NCBI GenBank assembly: GCA_007375925.1
Contig: VMFH01000001.1
Location: forward strand, 1-28,636
From: Parcubacteria group bacterium Gr01-1014_72
GTDB taxonomy: Bacteria > Patescibacteriota > Minisyncoccia > Phycocordibacterales > VMFH01
Reading direction: 5' to 3'
DNA: 28,636 bases
This document shows positions 21,840-28,120 of the stretch, piece after piece (within the stretch, counting starts at the first letter, position 1; every line of letters begins with the position of its first letter). The position numbers were made by a program, and so were the translations under genes. Below the pieces are notes generated by a model. It was not told the DNA's origin. It was given only the letters and a program-made list of their open reading frames with translations, and did not search any database.

Positions 21840-24047
21840 TTAGCGTCTGTGGTCGCCGTGCTGTCCGTGAGGACGATCTGTTCGCGTCCCGGCACTGCTT
21901 CCCGGCGCGCTTCCACGGCGCTTCGCGAAGTCGGGGTCAATGTCCTTGAGCGAGAGGCGAATGCGGTCGCCCTCCACCTCCTTCACAATGACGGGAATCG
22001 TCTCGCCTTCCTTGAGGACGTCCGTTACCTTGTTGATGCGCCACGGCGCGATCTCGGAAATGTGCAGCAGCCCTTCGGTGCTTCCCCCTATTCTAACAAA
22101 TGCGCCGAAATCCGCGATGCGGGTTACCACGCCGTCAAACCGCTCCCCCGCTTTGTACTCGCGCGTCATGTCGGCAATAATCTTCGCCGCTTTTTCCGCC
22201 GTGCCGTTCTTTCCCGTGATGAAGACAGAGCCGTCGTCCTCAATGTCAATCGCGTCAACGCCGGTAGAATCTTTGATCTCGTTGATCGTCTTGCCGCCCG
22301 TGCCGATGATGAGCCCGATCTGCGAGGGCTTCACCGTGAGGAGAATGATTTTTGGCGCGGAGGGAGAGATGTCCGGTCGCGGTGCCGCAAGTTCTTTTTC
22401 AATTGTATCCAGAATATGATGTCGCGCATCCTTTGCCCGCACGAGCGCCTCCGCGAGAATCGGGAGCGGAATGCCGTCCACCTTCACGTCCATCTGGATT
22501 GCCGTGACGCCGACCCGCGTTCCCGCCACTTTTAAATCCATGTCGCCGTGGTGGTCTTCCGGTCCCTGAATGTCGGTGAGGAGCGCGTACTCATACTTCA
22601 TTTCGCCCTTGGCGGATTTCGCTACGCGGAGCATCAGCCCCGAGGCAATGCCCGCGACCGCGGCTTTGATAGGGACGCCTGCGTCCATGAGCGCGAGTGC
22701 GCTCGCGCAGACACTCCCCATGGAGGTGGAGCCGTTTGAGGAAAGGGATTCGGAGACGATGCGGATGGTATAGGGGAATGTTTCTTTCGGCGGGAGCACA
22801 TGCTTGAGCGCCTTCTCCGCGAGCGCGCCGTGTCCCGTCATACGTCGGTTTGTGCCACCAATGCGACCCACTTCGCCGGATGAGTACGGCGGGAAGTTGT
22901 AGTGATGCATGAAGCGCTTTTTCGTCTTGACCTCCATGCCGTCAATTATCTGCGCGTCGCCGGGTCCGCCGAGCGTGAGCGCGGAGAAGATGTGTGTCGC
23001 GCCGCGATAAAAGATGCCGGAGCCGTGGAGGATTGGGGAGATGCCGCCCGCTTTGGCGAAGAGGGGGCGCACGTCGGTTAGTTTCCGTCCGTCGGCGCGG
23101 CGCGCCCGCATAATCGCCTCCTCGTGAATGAGTTCAGAAAGTTTATCCTCAAAAAAGTTGTCAGCGATGCTAGGTTTCTGGTCGGGAAACTTCTCCAGAG
23201 CGCCCGCGAGCCACTCCCGCTTCAGTTCATTGATGTGCTCGCCGCCCGTCTTCCCTATGAAGATGCGCTTCATAAAGGTTGGTGCAATCTTCTCCTCAAA
23301 CAGCGGCGGCATTTCCGGCGGCATTTCCGGTTTCGGAATCACAATTTTCGCCTTCGCGCGCAGGGCGATGATTTCTTTTTGCCACGCCTGTACCCGCTCA
23401 ATCTCCTCGCTCGCTCGCGTGAGGCCGTCCACGATGACACCCTCCGACATCTCCCGCCCGTCATTCTCAATCATATTGATGTTGCCGTCCTTGCCGCAGA
23501 CGGTCTGCTCCATCTCAAAGATTCCCTGCTCGCGGTCGGGGTAGGTCGGGTTGACGATGAACTCATCCCTCCCCTCAAACTTTCCGATGCGCACCCCCGA
23601 GACCGGCCCGTTCCACGGGATGTCTGAAGTGCCAAGTGCGAGGGATGCGCCGATGACGGCAAGGATGTCGGGGTCGTCTTCGCCAAGCGAGAGGATAGTG
23701 ACGACGACCTGTACCTCATGGCGGACGTGGCTGTCAAAAAGGGGCCGGATGGTGCGGTCCACGATGCGTCCCGAGAGTATGGCCTCATCCGAAGGCCGCC
23801 CTTCCCGTCGGATGAAACGGCTCCCGAGAATCTGCCCCGAGGCGTAGAAGCGTTCTTCGTAATCAACGGTGAGCGGGAAGAAGTCTCCCCCGCCCTCGCG
23901 GGGCTTCGTTCCCATGACGGCAGTTATGAGTACCACGGTGTTCCCGTAGCGCATCAAGACCGACCCGTTCGTCTGTTCCGCCAAATCATTAAACTCCGCG
24001 ATGAGCGGTTTGCCCCCGATCGGGAGCGAGTATTCTTTTTTCTTCAT
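21840..24047 (-). CDS. pnp: Polyribonucleotide nucleotidyltransferase (PNPase)
   Basis: The 735-residue enzyme starts at ATG 24045-24047 (MKKKEYSLPIGGKPLIAEF). It degrades RNA 3'-5' by phosphorolysis and can add 3' tails. Two RNase PH cores are visible (first with GNTVVLITAVMG and DYEERFYASGQILGSRFIRREGRP; second with ADGRKLTDVRPL, SSNGSTSMGSVC and a DIQGPEDHHGDMDLKVAGT active-site stretch). These are followed by a KH domain (IGLIIGTGGKTINEIKDSTG) and an S1 domain (GVVTRIADFGAFVRIGGSTEGLLHISEI). The length is as usual for the family. In most bacteria rpsO directly precedes pnp; here rpsO lies about 3.4 kb upstream on the same strand, with an island between. The region just before the ATG is ATTCGTA-type repeat DNA without an SD. 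Confidence 0.95.
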   Translation of the reverse strand: MKKKEYSLPIGGKPLIAEFNDLAEQTNGSVLMRYGNTVVLITAVMGTKPREGGGDFFPLTVDYEERFYASGQILGSRFIRREGRPSDEAILSGRIVDRTIRPLFDSHVRHEVQVVVTILSLGEDDPDILAVIGASLALGTSDIPWNGPVSGVRIGKFEGRDEFIVNPTYPDREQGIFEMEQTVCGKDGNINMIENDGREMSEGVIVDGLTRASEEIERVQAWQKEIIALRAKAKIVIPKPEMPPEMPPLFEEKIAPTFMKRIFIGKTGGEHINELKREWLAGALEKFPDQKPSIADNFFEDKLSELIHEEAIMRARRADGRKLTDVRPLFAKAGGISPILHGSGIFYRGATHIFSALTLGGPGDAQIIDGMEVKTKKRFMHHYNFPPYSSGEVGRIGGTNRRMTGHGALAEKALKHVLPPKETFPYTIRIVSESLSSNGSTSMGSVCASALALMDAGVPIKAAVAGIASGLMLRVAKSAKGEMKYEYALLTDIQGPEDHHGDMDLKVAGTRVGVTAIQMDVKVDGIPLPILAEALVRAKDARHHILDTIEKELAAPRPDISPSAPKIILLTVKPSQIGLIIGTGGKTINEIKDSTGVDAIDIEDDGSVFITGKNGTAEKAAKIIADMTREYKAGERFDGVVTRIADFGAFVRIGGSTEGLLHISEIAPWRINKVTDVLKEGETIPVIVKEVEGDRIRLSLKDIDPDFAKRRGSAPGSSAGTRTDRPHGQHGDHRR

Positions 24048-24051
24048 TATA

Positions 24052-24175
24052 ATCCCAATCTACAAATTGTATCCAAATGCTACAAATATTATAGAATCCT
24101 AATCTACAAATCTGCATCCAAATGCCGCAAATTATTCGGATGAGTGCATTCGTAGCCCACTATTCGGATACGGAG
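24052..24175. repeat. AATCTACAAAT/ATTCGGAT repeat spacer E
   Basis: Two direct copies of a unit of about 33 bases, each beginning AATCTACAAAT and continuing through TCCAAATGC to CAAAT, lie at about 24055-24088 and 24104-24132, followed by ATTCGGAT and ATTCGTAG words. This is the spacer family of the secretion locus, about 22 kb away. Confidence 0.75.
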
Positions 24176-24226
24176 TGATCTGCGGATGGGAGACTTGAAC
24201 CGACCGTTCAAATCTGTGTATCCGAA
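24163..24226 (-). other. Stem-loop with tRNA-like 3' end
   Basis: A 9-bp outer stem (24163-24171 / 24218-24226) encloses a 9-bp inner stem (24192-24200 / 24206-24214). The inner stem has a G-U pair only if the minus strand is the RNA, so the minus strand folds better. On that strand 24181-24204 ends GGTTCAAGTCTCCCATCCGC, which looks like the T-arm and acceptor of a tRNA, and CTTCGGA further upstream resembles an anticodon loop. The T-stem would be badly paired and no matching acceptor lies at tRNA distance, so I do not call a functional tRNA. A tmRNA 3' end is a further possibility. Confidence 0.4.
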
Positions 24227-24283
24227 GACCACGCCCGTCTAATAATGGAGAGTAGTGTAGCAGAAACAACCACGCCGCGGTAT

Positions 24284-24312
24284 TTGACAAAATAAATCAT
24301 TTATGTAATGTG
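24284..24312 (+). promoter_or_regulatory. Possible promoter for a non-coding transcript
   Basis: A consensus -35 TTGACA (24284-24289) is followed after 16 bases by TAATGT (24306-24311), a poor -10 box. It would start a plus-strand transcript near 24318 that runs into the stacked terminators from 24650. Confidence 0.4.
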
Positions 24313-24314
24313 GC

Positions 24315-24677
24315 TATAGAGTTTTGTGAATTTGCGGCAGGAACGAAGCTCGCGGAAGCGAGGAGCGTGTGTAAGCCGTTCGGTAATACGAGGTTGCCCC
24401 TAGGTTGGGCAGAGGTAACACTCTCAGCAAAGGCGGCGGTAGCCGCGGTCGTCGAATGGACTAAGGGACCCGCATGTCGGCCGGCGATATGTTTCTGAAT
24501 GCGCATCGGTAAGGAGGTGCGCAGACCGAATTCCCCACCTCGGGGTCTGGCTGAGCGTTTCTTCCGCGATTGGAGGGTGGACCGTGCTCCACCCTCCTCA
24601 ATTTCTCTCGCTCTCTATATCTTGGTATCCCGCACACGCCGAGAATATCAACGGCTTCCCCACGGAGCCGTTTTTTG
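24315..24677 (+). ncRNA. Candidate structured non-coding RNA, type unknown
   Basis: This stretch of about 360 bases has no convincing protein gene but many local hairpins. They include 24349-24362 (5 bp, GGAA tetraloop), 24395-24411 (5 bp), 24433-24446 (5 bp), 24500-24523 (6 bp, loop containing AAGGAGG) and 24572-24597 (10 bp). A closing pair TATAGAG (24315-24321) / CTCTATA (24613-24619) would enclose the whole. A TTGACA box precedes it and an intrinsic terminator follows, both for the plus strand. I find no RNase P signature (GAGGAAAGTCC) and no SRP loop. On the opposite strand, 24474-24181 shows some tmRNA-like points (7-bp closing pair TGCGGGT/ATCCGCA, ATTCGACG near the 5' end, GGTTCAA near the 3' end) but lacks the G3-U70 pair expected in tmRNA. 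Strand and identity remain open. Confidence 0.35.
24650..24677 (+). terminator. Intrinsic terminator (first of three in a row)
   Basis: AACGGCT pairs with AGCCGTT around TCCCCACGG and runs into TTTTTT. Its T-run is on the plus-strand side only. Confidence 0.85.
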
Positions 24678-24684
24678 TAACCCC

Positions 24685-24737
24685 CGTGTCAAACCTGCCG
24701 GGTCGACACGATTTTTTGCCTCTGTAGAGGCGTTTTT
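24685..24737 (+). terminator. Two further terminator-like hairpins, one from a palindromic repeat
   Basis: CGTGTC...GACACG (24685-24710) with inner ACC/GGT pairing is followed by ATTTTTT; GCCTC-TGTA-GAGGC (24718-24731) is followed by GTTTTT. The first resembles the GTGTCAA...TTGACAC palindrome family near rsmA, in degenerate form. Neither has a T-run for the minus strand. Confidence 0.7.
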
Positions 24738-24770
24738 ATCCAACGTTTTTTATCCCGCGCGGGCGGTGTG

Positions 24771-25016
24771 TCACAAATTGTATGTCGTGTCGCTACGGCG
24801 GTCTATTTCAATTTCAACAGCCCTCCCTTTTTCATCAAGTGAGAAAAGAATTCTGATATCTCTCTTGCGAATGCGGTAACGGTTGGGCAAACCCTCTAGT
24901 TTTTTCATGCTAAGACCGGTAAAGTCGCCCACTACAATGCGAGCGAGGAGCATAACAATAATGGTACGACGTTTTCCATCAAGCTTTTGAAGGAATTTTT
25001 GTATTTTGTCCGGCAT
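24771..25016 (-). CDS. RelE/ParE-like toxin of a type II toxin-antitoxin pair
   Basis: The 81-residue protein starts at ATG 25014-25016 and overlaps the end of the antitoxin gene by 38 bases. It has the plan of the RelE/ParE superfamily: two N-terminal helices (DKIQKFLQKLDGKRRTIIVMLLARI), then the segment MKKLEGLPNRYRIRKRDIRILFSLDEKGRAVEIEIDRRSDTTY, in which LPNRYRIRKRDIRI is the characteristic strand with basic residues. RelE-type members cut mRNA in the ribosome; ParE-type members act on gyrase; I cannot tell which applies. The antitoxin-first order and overlap are typical for translational coupling. Confidence 0.8.
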   Translation of the reverse strand: MPDKIQKFLQKLDGKRRTIIVMLLARIVVGDFTGLSMKKLEGLPNRYRIRKRDIRILFSLDEKGRAVEIEIDRRSDTTYNL

Positions 25017-25251
25017 TGAAGCGATGAATTGCGGACAGTAATTGTTCAGCGGTTATTAATTTCTCCCGTCCTTTTGTGAGGTCAAGAAGTGTTTCCCATG
25101 TTCCTTCATCTCCCCACTCGTCCACGGGTGTAATTTTGAATGCCGGTTTTGAACGCCGGACGACAACGAACGATTTCCCCCTCCCGACCGCCCTGATGTA
25201 GGTTTCGGTGTTTTCGCGCAGTTCTTTGAGTCCGATGATGTTCGTTTTCAT
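24979..25251 (-). CDS. Phd/YefM-like antitoxin
   Basis: From ATG 25249-25251 (the TTG two codons earlier is ignored) the product has 90 residues. The N-terminal half KTNIIGLKELRENTETYIRAVGRGKSFVVVRRSKPAFKITPV has the Phd/YefM DNA-binding fold pattern; the C-terminal half (TWETLLDLTKGREKLITAEQLLSAIHRF) would wrap the toxin. Antitoxins of this type repress their own operon. A 14-bp perfect palindrome (TTATCTTAAGATAA, 25262-25275) lies 11 bases before the ATG and overlaps a GATAAT -10-like box, as expected for an autoregulatory operator. Confidence 0.8.
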   Translation of the reverse strand: MKTNIIGLKELRENTETYIRAVGRGKSFVVVRRSKPAFKITPVDEWGDEGTWETLLDLTKGREKLITAEQLLSAIHRFNAGQNTKIPSKA

Positions 25252-25261
25252 ACACAAAAGA

Positions 25262-25275
25262 TTATCTTAAGATAA
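25262..25275. promoter_or_regulatory. Palindromic operator candidate of the toxin-antitoxin operon
   Basis: TTATCTTAAGATAA is an exact 14-bp palindrome just upstream of the antitoxin start. It overlaps the likely -10 region of the minus-strand promoter and lies 13 bases from the -35 of the divergent HAD gene promoter, so binding could affect both directions. Confidence 0.6.
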
Positions 25276-25288
25276 CCTTCCACACAAC

Positions 25289-25317
25289 TTGACAAAAACG
25301 TTTGTTAAGCTTATACT
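25289..25317 (+). promoter_or_regulatory. Near-consensus sigma70 promoter (TTGACA-17-TATACT)
   Basis: TTGACA at 25289-25294 and TATACT at 25312-25317 are spaced by exactly 17 bases. It is the best promoter in the window and drives the HAD gene from about 25324. Confidence 0.8.
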
Positions 25318-25352
25318 TCTGTCAGTATCACAAATAAGGAGAAAGGAAGTTC

Positions 25353-26042
25353 TTGAAAAACAGAATACACGCAGTCATTTTTGACTGCGACGGCGTGATC
25401 GGCGACACCGAACCGCTCCACCTGGTGGCGCGGCAAATTGTGTACGCTCGGTACGGTTTCATCCTCACTCGAGAGTTCTACATCGAGGCGATGATGTCGC
25501 GTTCCCATGAAGAGCAGATGCGGGCGGCAAGCTGCGACCCTAAGCATTCCGAGGTCATCAGGTCTGAAGTGCGTAATGTGTACAATCTTATGCGCCAAGA
25601 ACTGCTTCGGGAAGTGCCCGGTGCGGCTGATTGTCTTCGGCGTTTCGGTGGCGACTTCTTCCTCGCGGTCGCTTCAACCCAACCAAGGGATGTGGTGGTG
25701 GGTGTGATTGGGCAAGCTGTTGGAAACGCTCTACTTCACTTGTTTGGGCGGAACATCGTTTCCGGCGAAGATGTGCCGAACAACAAACCGGCGCCTGATG
25801 TGTACCTCAAAACGGCGGAACTGCTCGGGATTGCTCCCGCGAACTGCGTCGCGATTGAGGATTCGGTCCCAGGCGTGAAGGCGGCCAAAGCCGCCGGCAT
25901 GAGGTGTATCGGATTCATGGGCGAATTTAGCACTCGCCAATCGCTTCTTGGTGCAGGTGCGGATATTGTGGCAGAGGGCCACCATCAAATCAACCGCGAA
26001 ACGGTTGAGAGTCTCTCTCTGGGAGTTGTCTCGTACATTTGA
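25353..26042 (+). CDS. HAD-superfamily hydrolase, beta-phosphoglucomutase-like
   Basis: TTG 25353 is supported by the SD-like AAGGAG/AAAGGAAG just upstream; the product has 229 residues. It has all four HAD motifs: I FDCDGVIGDTE (DxD nucleophile and acid/base), II VASTQ, III lysine in NNKPAPDVY, and IV VAIEDSVPGVKAAKAAGM. A helical cap lies between motifs I and II, as in beta-phosphoglucomutase and sugar or nucleotide phosphatases. The substrate cannot be told. It is a single-gene unit with a near-consensus promoter and its own terminator, next to a second HAD-like gene. Both lie in the island between pnp and rpsO. Confidence 0.88.
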   Translation: MKNRIHAVIFDCDGVIGDTEPLHLVARQIVYARYGFILTREFYIEAMMSRSHEEQMRAASCDPKHSEVIRSEVRNVYNLMRQELLREVPGAADCLRRFGGDFFLAVASTQPRDVVVGVIGQAVGNALLHLFGRNIVSGEDVPNNKPAPDVYLKTAELLGIAPANCVAIEDSVPGVKAAKAAGMRCIGFMGEFSTRQSLLGAGADIVAEGHHQINRETVESLSLGVVSYI

Positions 26043-26056
26043 GGTCCCAACACTTC

Positions 26057-26095
26057 AAATCGCCACAGCGCACGTAGCGCTGGGGCGATTTTTAC
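26057..26095 (+). terminator. Intrinsic terminator
   Basis: AATCGCC-A-CAGCGC pairs with GCGCTG-G-GGCGATT around ACGTA and is followed by TTTT. It ends the HAD gene. Confidence 0.9.
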
Positions 26096-26106
26096 TTCTA
26101 GGCAAC

Positions 26107-26136
26107 TTGACAAAGTATTCCTGTTCAGGATATTTT
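26107..26136 (+). promoter_or_regulatory. Sigma70-type promoter (TTGACA-18-TATTTT)
   Basis: TTGACA at 26107-26112 and TATTTT at 26131-26136 are 18 bases apart, the same spacing as in the promoter at 10450. Transcription would start near 26143. Confidence 0.6.
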
Positions 26137-26155
26137 TCTACTGGAGTTCAGCAAA

Positions 26156-26194
26156 CCCCGTTAGAGAACCCGCGTGGGGCATTCTCTAGCGGGG
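26156..26194 (+). promoter_or_regulatory. Leader hairpin with 13-bp stem
   Basis: CCCCGTTAGAGAA (26156-26168) pairs with TTCTCTAGCGGGG (26182-26194) with one G-U pair and a 13-base loop. It lies in the leader of the following gene and is followed by an unstructured CAAACAACAACAATC stretch before the SD, not by a T-run. It is therefore not a terminator in this direction. Confidence 0.75.
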
Positions 26195-26224
26195 CAAACA
26201 ACAACAATCAAAACGGAGGTACCG

Positions 26225-26725
26225 ATGCGGGAACAGAAATATGCAGTGGTCTTTGACTATGAGAGTGCGGTTGTCACGGGTACGGGGGAACTTTTACGGA
26301 GACTAACACCCTCCTTTCACTTTGCTGTTCTCTCCCCGTTTTCTATGGAGGAAACTGGCAAGAAACTTCGGAAGGTACTGGGGGACGATGCGGTTGTCAT
26401 TGAGCACATAGTCTCCCACAAAGGCCTTCCCCAGCAAAATGTTTGGGAGTTCTTGGAAGGCATGGGGCTACTCAATGTAAAACCTGAAAACACTGTTTTC
26501 ATTGGGAGTCTCCCGGAACGAGTTTCGGCCGCGGCCGCGCGCGGTATGACCGTCATCGGGCGCCACAACAATGCATGTACTGATGATGCTCTCCGCGCGT
26601 GCGGCGCAAGCTACATCCTGTATCAGTACCGGAACCTCACACCGCTTACCGTTCACCAGGTTCTGCAAAATGTGGAAGACCGGAAATGTGCGAGGTCCGT
26701 CCCTGCCGTTCCTGTGTCGGTCTAA
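26225..26725 (+). CDS. Degenerate HAD-like protein
   Basis: ATG 26225 has the SD GGAGGT at 26215-26220 and gives 166 residues. The fold pattern is HAD-like: KYAVVFDYESAV replaces motif I, a hydrophobic strand FHFAVLSPFS takes the place of motif II, SHKGLPQQNVW is similar to the motif III region, and VKPENTVFIGSLPERVSAAAARGMTVIGR corresponds to motif IV. The general acid/base Asp of DxD is Glu and the acidic pair of motif IV is lost (SLPE), so catalysis is doubtful. The cap domain is almost absent. It may be a decayed or regulatory partner of the HAD gene just upstream, which has intact motifs. It has its own promoter, hairpin leader and terminator. Confidence 0.72.
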   Translation: MREQKYAVVFDYESAVVTGTGELLRRLTPSFHFAVLSPFSMEETGKKLRKVLGDDAVVIEHIVSHKGLPQQNVWEFLEGMGLLNVKPENTVFIGSLPERVSAAAARGMTVIGRHNNACTDDALRACGASYILYQYRNLTPLTVHQVLQNVEDRKCARSVPAVPVSV

Positions 26726-26747
26726 TTGCCTAATTGATGAGCCGCAC

Positions 26748-26790
26748 AAAACCCCGAAGCGACTTGACCGCTCCGGGGCTTTTCTTTTCC
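26748..26790 (+). terminator. Intrinsic terminator
   Basis: CCCCGAAGCG pairs with CGCTCCGGGG (one mismatch) around ACTTGAC, followed by CTTTTCTTTT. It ends the degenerate HAD gene. Confidence 0.85.
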
Positions 26791-26842
26791 CGTTTCTTCC
26801 CTCTCCCTTTTCGCTAAATGCTAAACGCTTTACGCTGTCACC

Positions 26843-27358
26843 CTACCTCCCCCTCCCCAGAAGATACTTTCTCGGATTTTCATCAAGGTCAATGAAGTCG
26901 TCAGTTGCCTCGCGCAGTTTCTGCGAGGTGGATTTGCCGAAGGCGATCACTTCTACCTGGCAGCCCTCGTTTGTTTTCAGATACTCAACGAGCGGCACGA
27001 AGTCGCCGTCGCCGGAGACGATGATGACCGCGTCAAGCTTGGGTGCGAGCTTGATCGCGTCCACCGCAAGTCCGACATCCCAGTCCGCCTTCTTGGCGCC
27101 GCTCCCGAAGACGATGAGGTCTTTCGTTTTGGTCTCAATGCCCGCCTTTGCGAGCGCCTCAAAGAACGCCTTCTCCTCGCCGGACTCCGTCGTGATGACG
27201 TACGCGACCGCGCGGATGAGTGCGCGGCCGTCCACCGCATCCTTCACGACCTGGCCGAAGTTGACGTTTGCGCGGTAGAGGTTTTTTGCGCTGTGGTAGA
27301 GGTTCTGCGTGTCAATAAAAACGCCGACACGCTGGTCTTTATGTTTGATGATACTCAT
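26843..27358 (-). CDS. NYN-domain (LabA/DUF88-type) protein, putative ribonuclease
   Basis: The 171-residue protein starts at ATG 27356-27358 and consists of one NYN domain. The PIN-like acidic residues are visible in RVGVFIDTQNLYH, KADWDVGLAVDAI and VIIVSGDGDFVPLVEYL; the last is the family signature (SGDGDF). A short tail ends FIDLDENPRKYLLGRGR. NYN proteins are thought to be metal-dependent RNases in RNA processing. It lies on the same strand as rpsO, 97 bases downstream of it, across a spacer with AGCTGTTAGCTACTAG-type repeat DNA. No SD is seen. Confidence 0.85.
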   Translation of the reverse strand: MSIIKHKDQRVGVFIDTQNLYHSAKNLYRANVNFGQVVKDAVDGRALIRAVAYVITTESGEEKAFFEALAKAGIETKTKDLIVFGSGAKKADWDVGLAVDAIKLAPKLDAVIIVSGDGDFVPLVEYLKTNEGCQVEVIAFGKSTSQKLREATDDFIDLDENPRKYLLGRGR

Positions 27359-27455
27359 ATGAAAAAGCTGTTAGCTACTAGGTTTCGGCCACCAGCTTTA
27401 GTGTATAGCCAAAAGCGAAAAGCTCAAAGCATTTATTAGGAGAAGTGCCTAAGGG

Positions 27456-27722
27456 CTACTTCTTGAGCTCAAGTTTCTTCACGATAGCGCTGTAGCGGCG
27501 GGGATAGCGCTTTTGGAGATACTTCATGTGCGTCTGCCGATCAGCGACCATCTGGAGGAGGCCACGCCGCGAGTGCTTATCCTTCTGATTTTTCCTGAGA
27601 TGTTTCGTGAGGTCCTCAATACGGCGCGTCAGAATCGCTACCTGCACCTCCGGAGAGCCAGTGTCTTTCTCGTGAGTCGCCACTCCCTTCATGACGTTCG
27701 CTTTTTTCAGTCTTGTAAGCAT
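27456..27722 (-). CDS. rpsO: 30S ribosomal protein S15
   Basis: ATG 27720-27722 gives 88 residues, the usual S15 length. The upstream frame to 27743 runs through the promoter and is rejected. The sequence HEKDTGSPEVQVAILTRRIEDLTKHLRKNQKDKHSRRGLL is the S15 signature region, ending YPRRYSAIVKKLELKK. S15 binds 16S rRNA early in assembly of the platform. A TATAGT box (complement at 27732-27737) ends nine bases before the ATG, so the mRNA is nearly leaderless. This would leave little room for the leader-based autoregulation known in E. coli. The classical neighbour pnp is about 3.4 kb downstream. Confidence 0.96.
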   Translation of the reverse strand: MLTRLKKANVMKGVATHEKDTGSPEVQVAILTRRIEDLTKHLRKNQKDKHSRRGLLQMVADRQTHMKYLQKRYPRRYSAIVKKLELKK

Positions 27723-27765
27723 GTGTGGACTACTATAGCACAAAGGCCTTCCGGGCGCAACTCTA

Positions 27766-27793
27766 GAAAAAGGTCGCTCACAAGTGAACGACC
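27766..27793 (-). terminator. Intrinsic terminator for the 59-residue ORF
   Basis: On the minus strand GGTCGTTCAC and GTGAGCGACC pair and are followed by TTTTTC. It lies 27 bases after the stop codon at 27820 and before the rpsO promoter. Confidence 0.75.
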
Positions 27794-27819
27794 GTTTCTT
27801 TGCGGGCGGGGCGTGTGCG

Positions 27820-27999
27820 TCAGTCGTGAGTACAGCAGTGCGGTATCTCGGGAGACCTCGCGCAGATTTTTATCAGTCGGCGCCACAATTCGTGGCCCGA
27901 ATACAGAACCAGAGGATTTCGCCTTGTCCGCACCCCCTCCCCCCGTCCTGTTGTTCCAACACCCTTCTTTCTCTCGGTACAACCGCAATTTGATTTCAT
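27820..27999 (-). CDS. 59-residue cysteine-containing protein of unknown function
   Basis: ATG 27997-27999 has an SD (AAAGGAT at 28009-28015, nine bases away), a promoter upstream and a terminator after the stop. This makes a complete transcription unit even though the ORF is short. The product is basic and begins MKSNCGCTERKKGVG, with two more cysteines near the end (PHCCTHD). I recognise no family. The SD and leader style match the 71-residue gene at 20018. The promoter's -35 touches a DnaA-box palindrome (28077-28120), so replication state could affect it. The alternative is a structured small RNA, since GCCAC-GAATT-GTGGC and other hairpins lie in the same stretch. A longer frame over 27707-28021 overruns the terminator and rpsO. 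Confidence 0.5.
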   Translation of the reverse strand: MKSNCGCTERKKGVGTTGRGEGVRTRRNPLVLYSGHELWRRLIKICARSPEIPHCCTHD

Positions 28000-28051
28000 A
28001 ATATTCGCATCCTTTCAACACGTGGCACGCAGAAGCTCTTTACTGTGTTCT

Positions 28052-28078
28052 ATTGTACGCTCAAAAGACTTATGTTAA
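28052..28078 (-). promoter_or_regulatory. Divergent promoter, left (TTAACA-15-TACAAT)
   Basis: On the minus strand TTAACA (complement 28073-28078) and TACAAT (complement 28052-28057) are 15 bases apart. It would transcribe the 59-residue ORF from about 28045. The -35 overlaps the edge of the palindrome. Confidence 0.5.
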
Positions 28079-28120
28079 AGGACATACTGTGGATAACCAG
28101 TTATCCACAGTATGTCCTTT
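28077..28120. promoter_or_regulatory. Perfect inverted repeat with two facing DnaA boxes
   Basis: Two exact 21-base arms (28077-28097 and 28100-28120) are separated by CA. Each contains the consensus DnaA box: TGTGGATAA at 28088-28096 and TTATCCACA at 28101-28109, facing each other four bases apart. The arm edges touch the -35 boxes of two divergent promoters. It may be an operator bound by DnaA, a part of a replication origin, or a cruciform-forming element. Confidence 0.8.

Noticed and set aside
24045..24051. TATAAT as promoter of pnp
   Set aside because: The box overlaps the ATG, so transcription from it would begin inside the coding sequence.
24181..24260. tRNA gene on the minus strand
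   Set aside because: The 3' end is tRNA-like but the T-stem does not pair and no complementary acceptor lies at tRNA distance.
24310..24498. 62-residue plus-strand frame from GTG
   Set aside because: No SD, low-complexity Ala/Val composition, and it lies in a stretch with many RNA hairpins; more likely an accident of RNA-like sequence.
24297..24506. 69-residue minus-strand frame
   Set aside because: It is the antisense of the candidate RNA. Its end (AANSQNS...) might recall a tmRNA tag, but the C-terminal residues LHK are not those of a degradation tag, so I do not call it.
24499..24879. 126-residue plus-strand frame
   Set aside because: It runs through three intrinsic terminators and into the antisense of the toxin gene.
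27707..28021. 104-residue minus-strand frame
   Set aside because: It crosses the terminator at 27766-27793 and the rpsO promoter and start; the shorter ORF with an SD in another frame fits better.
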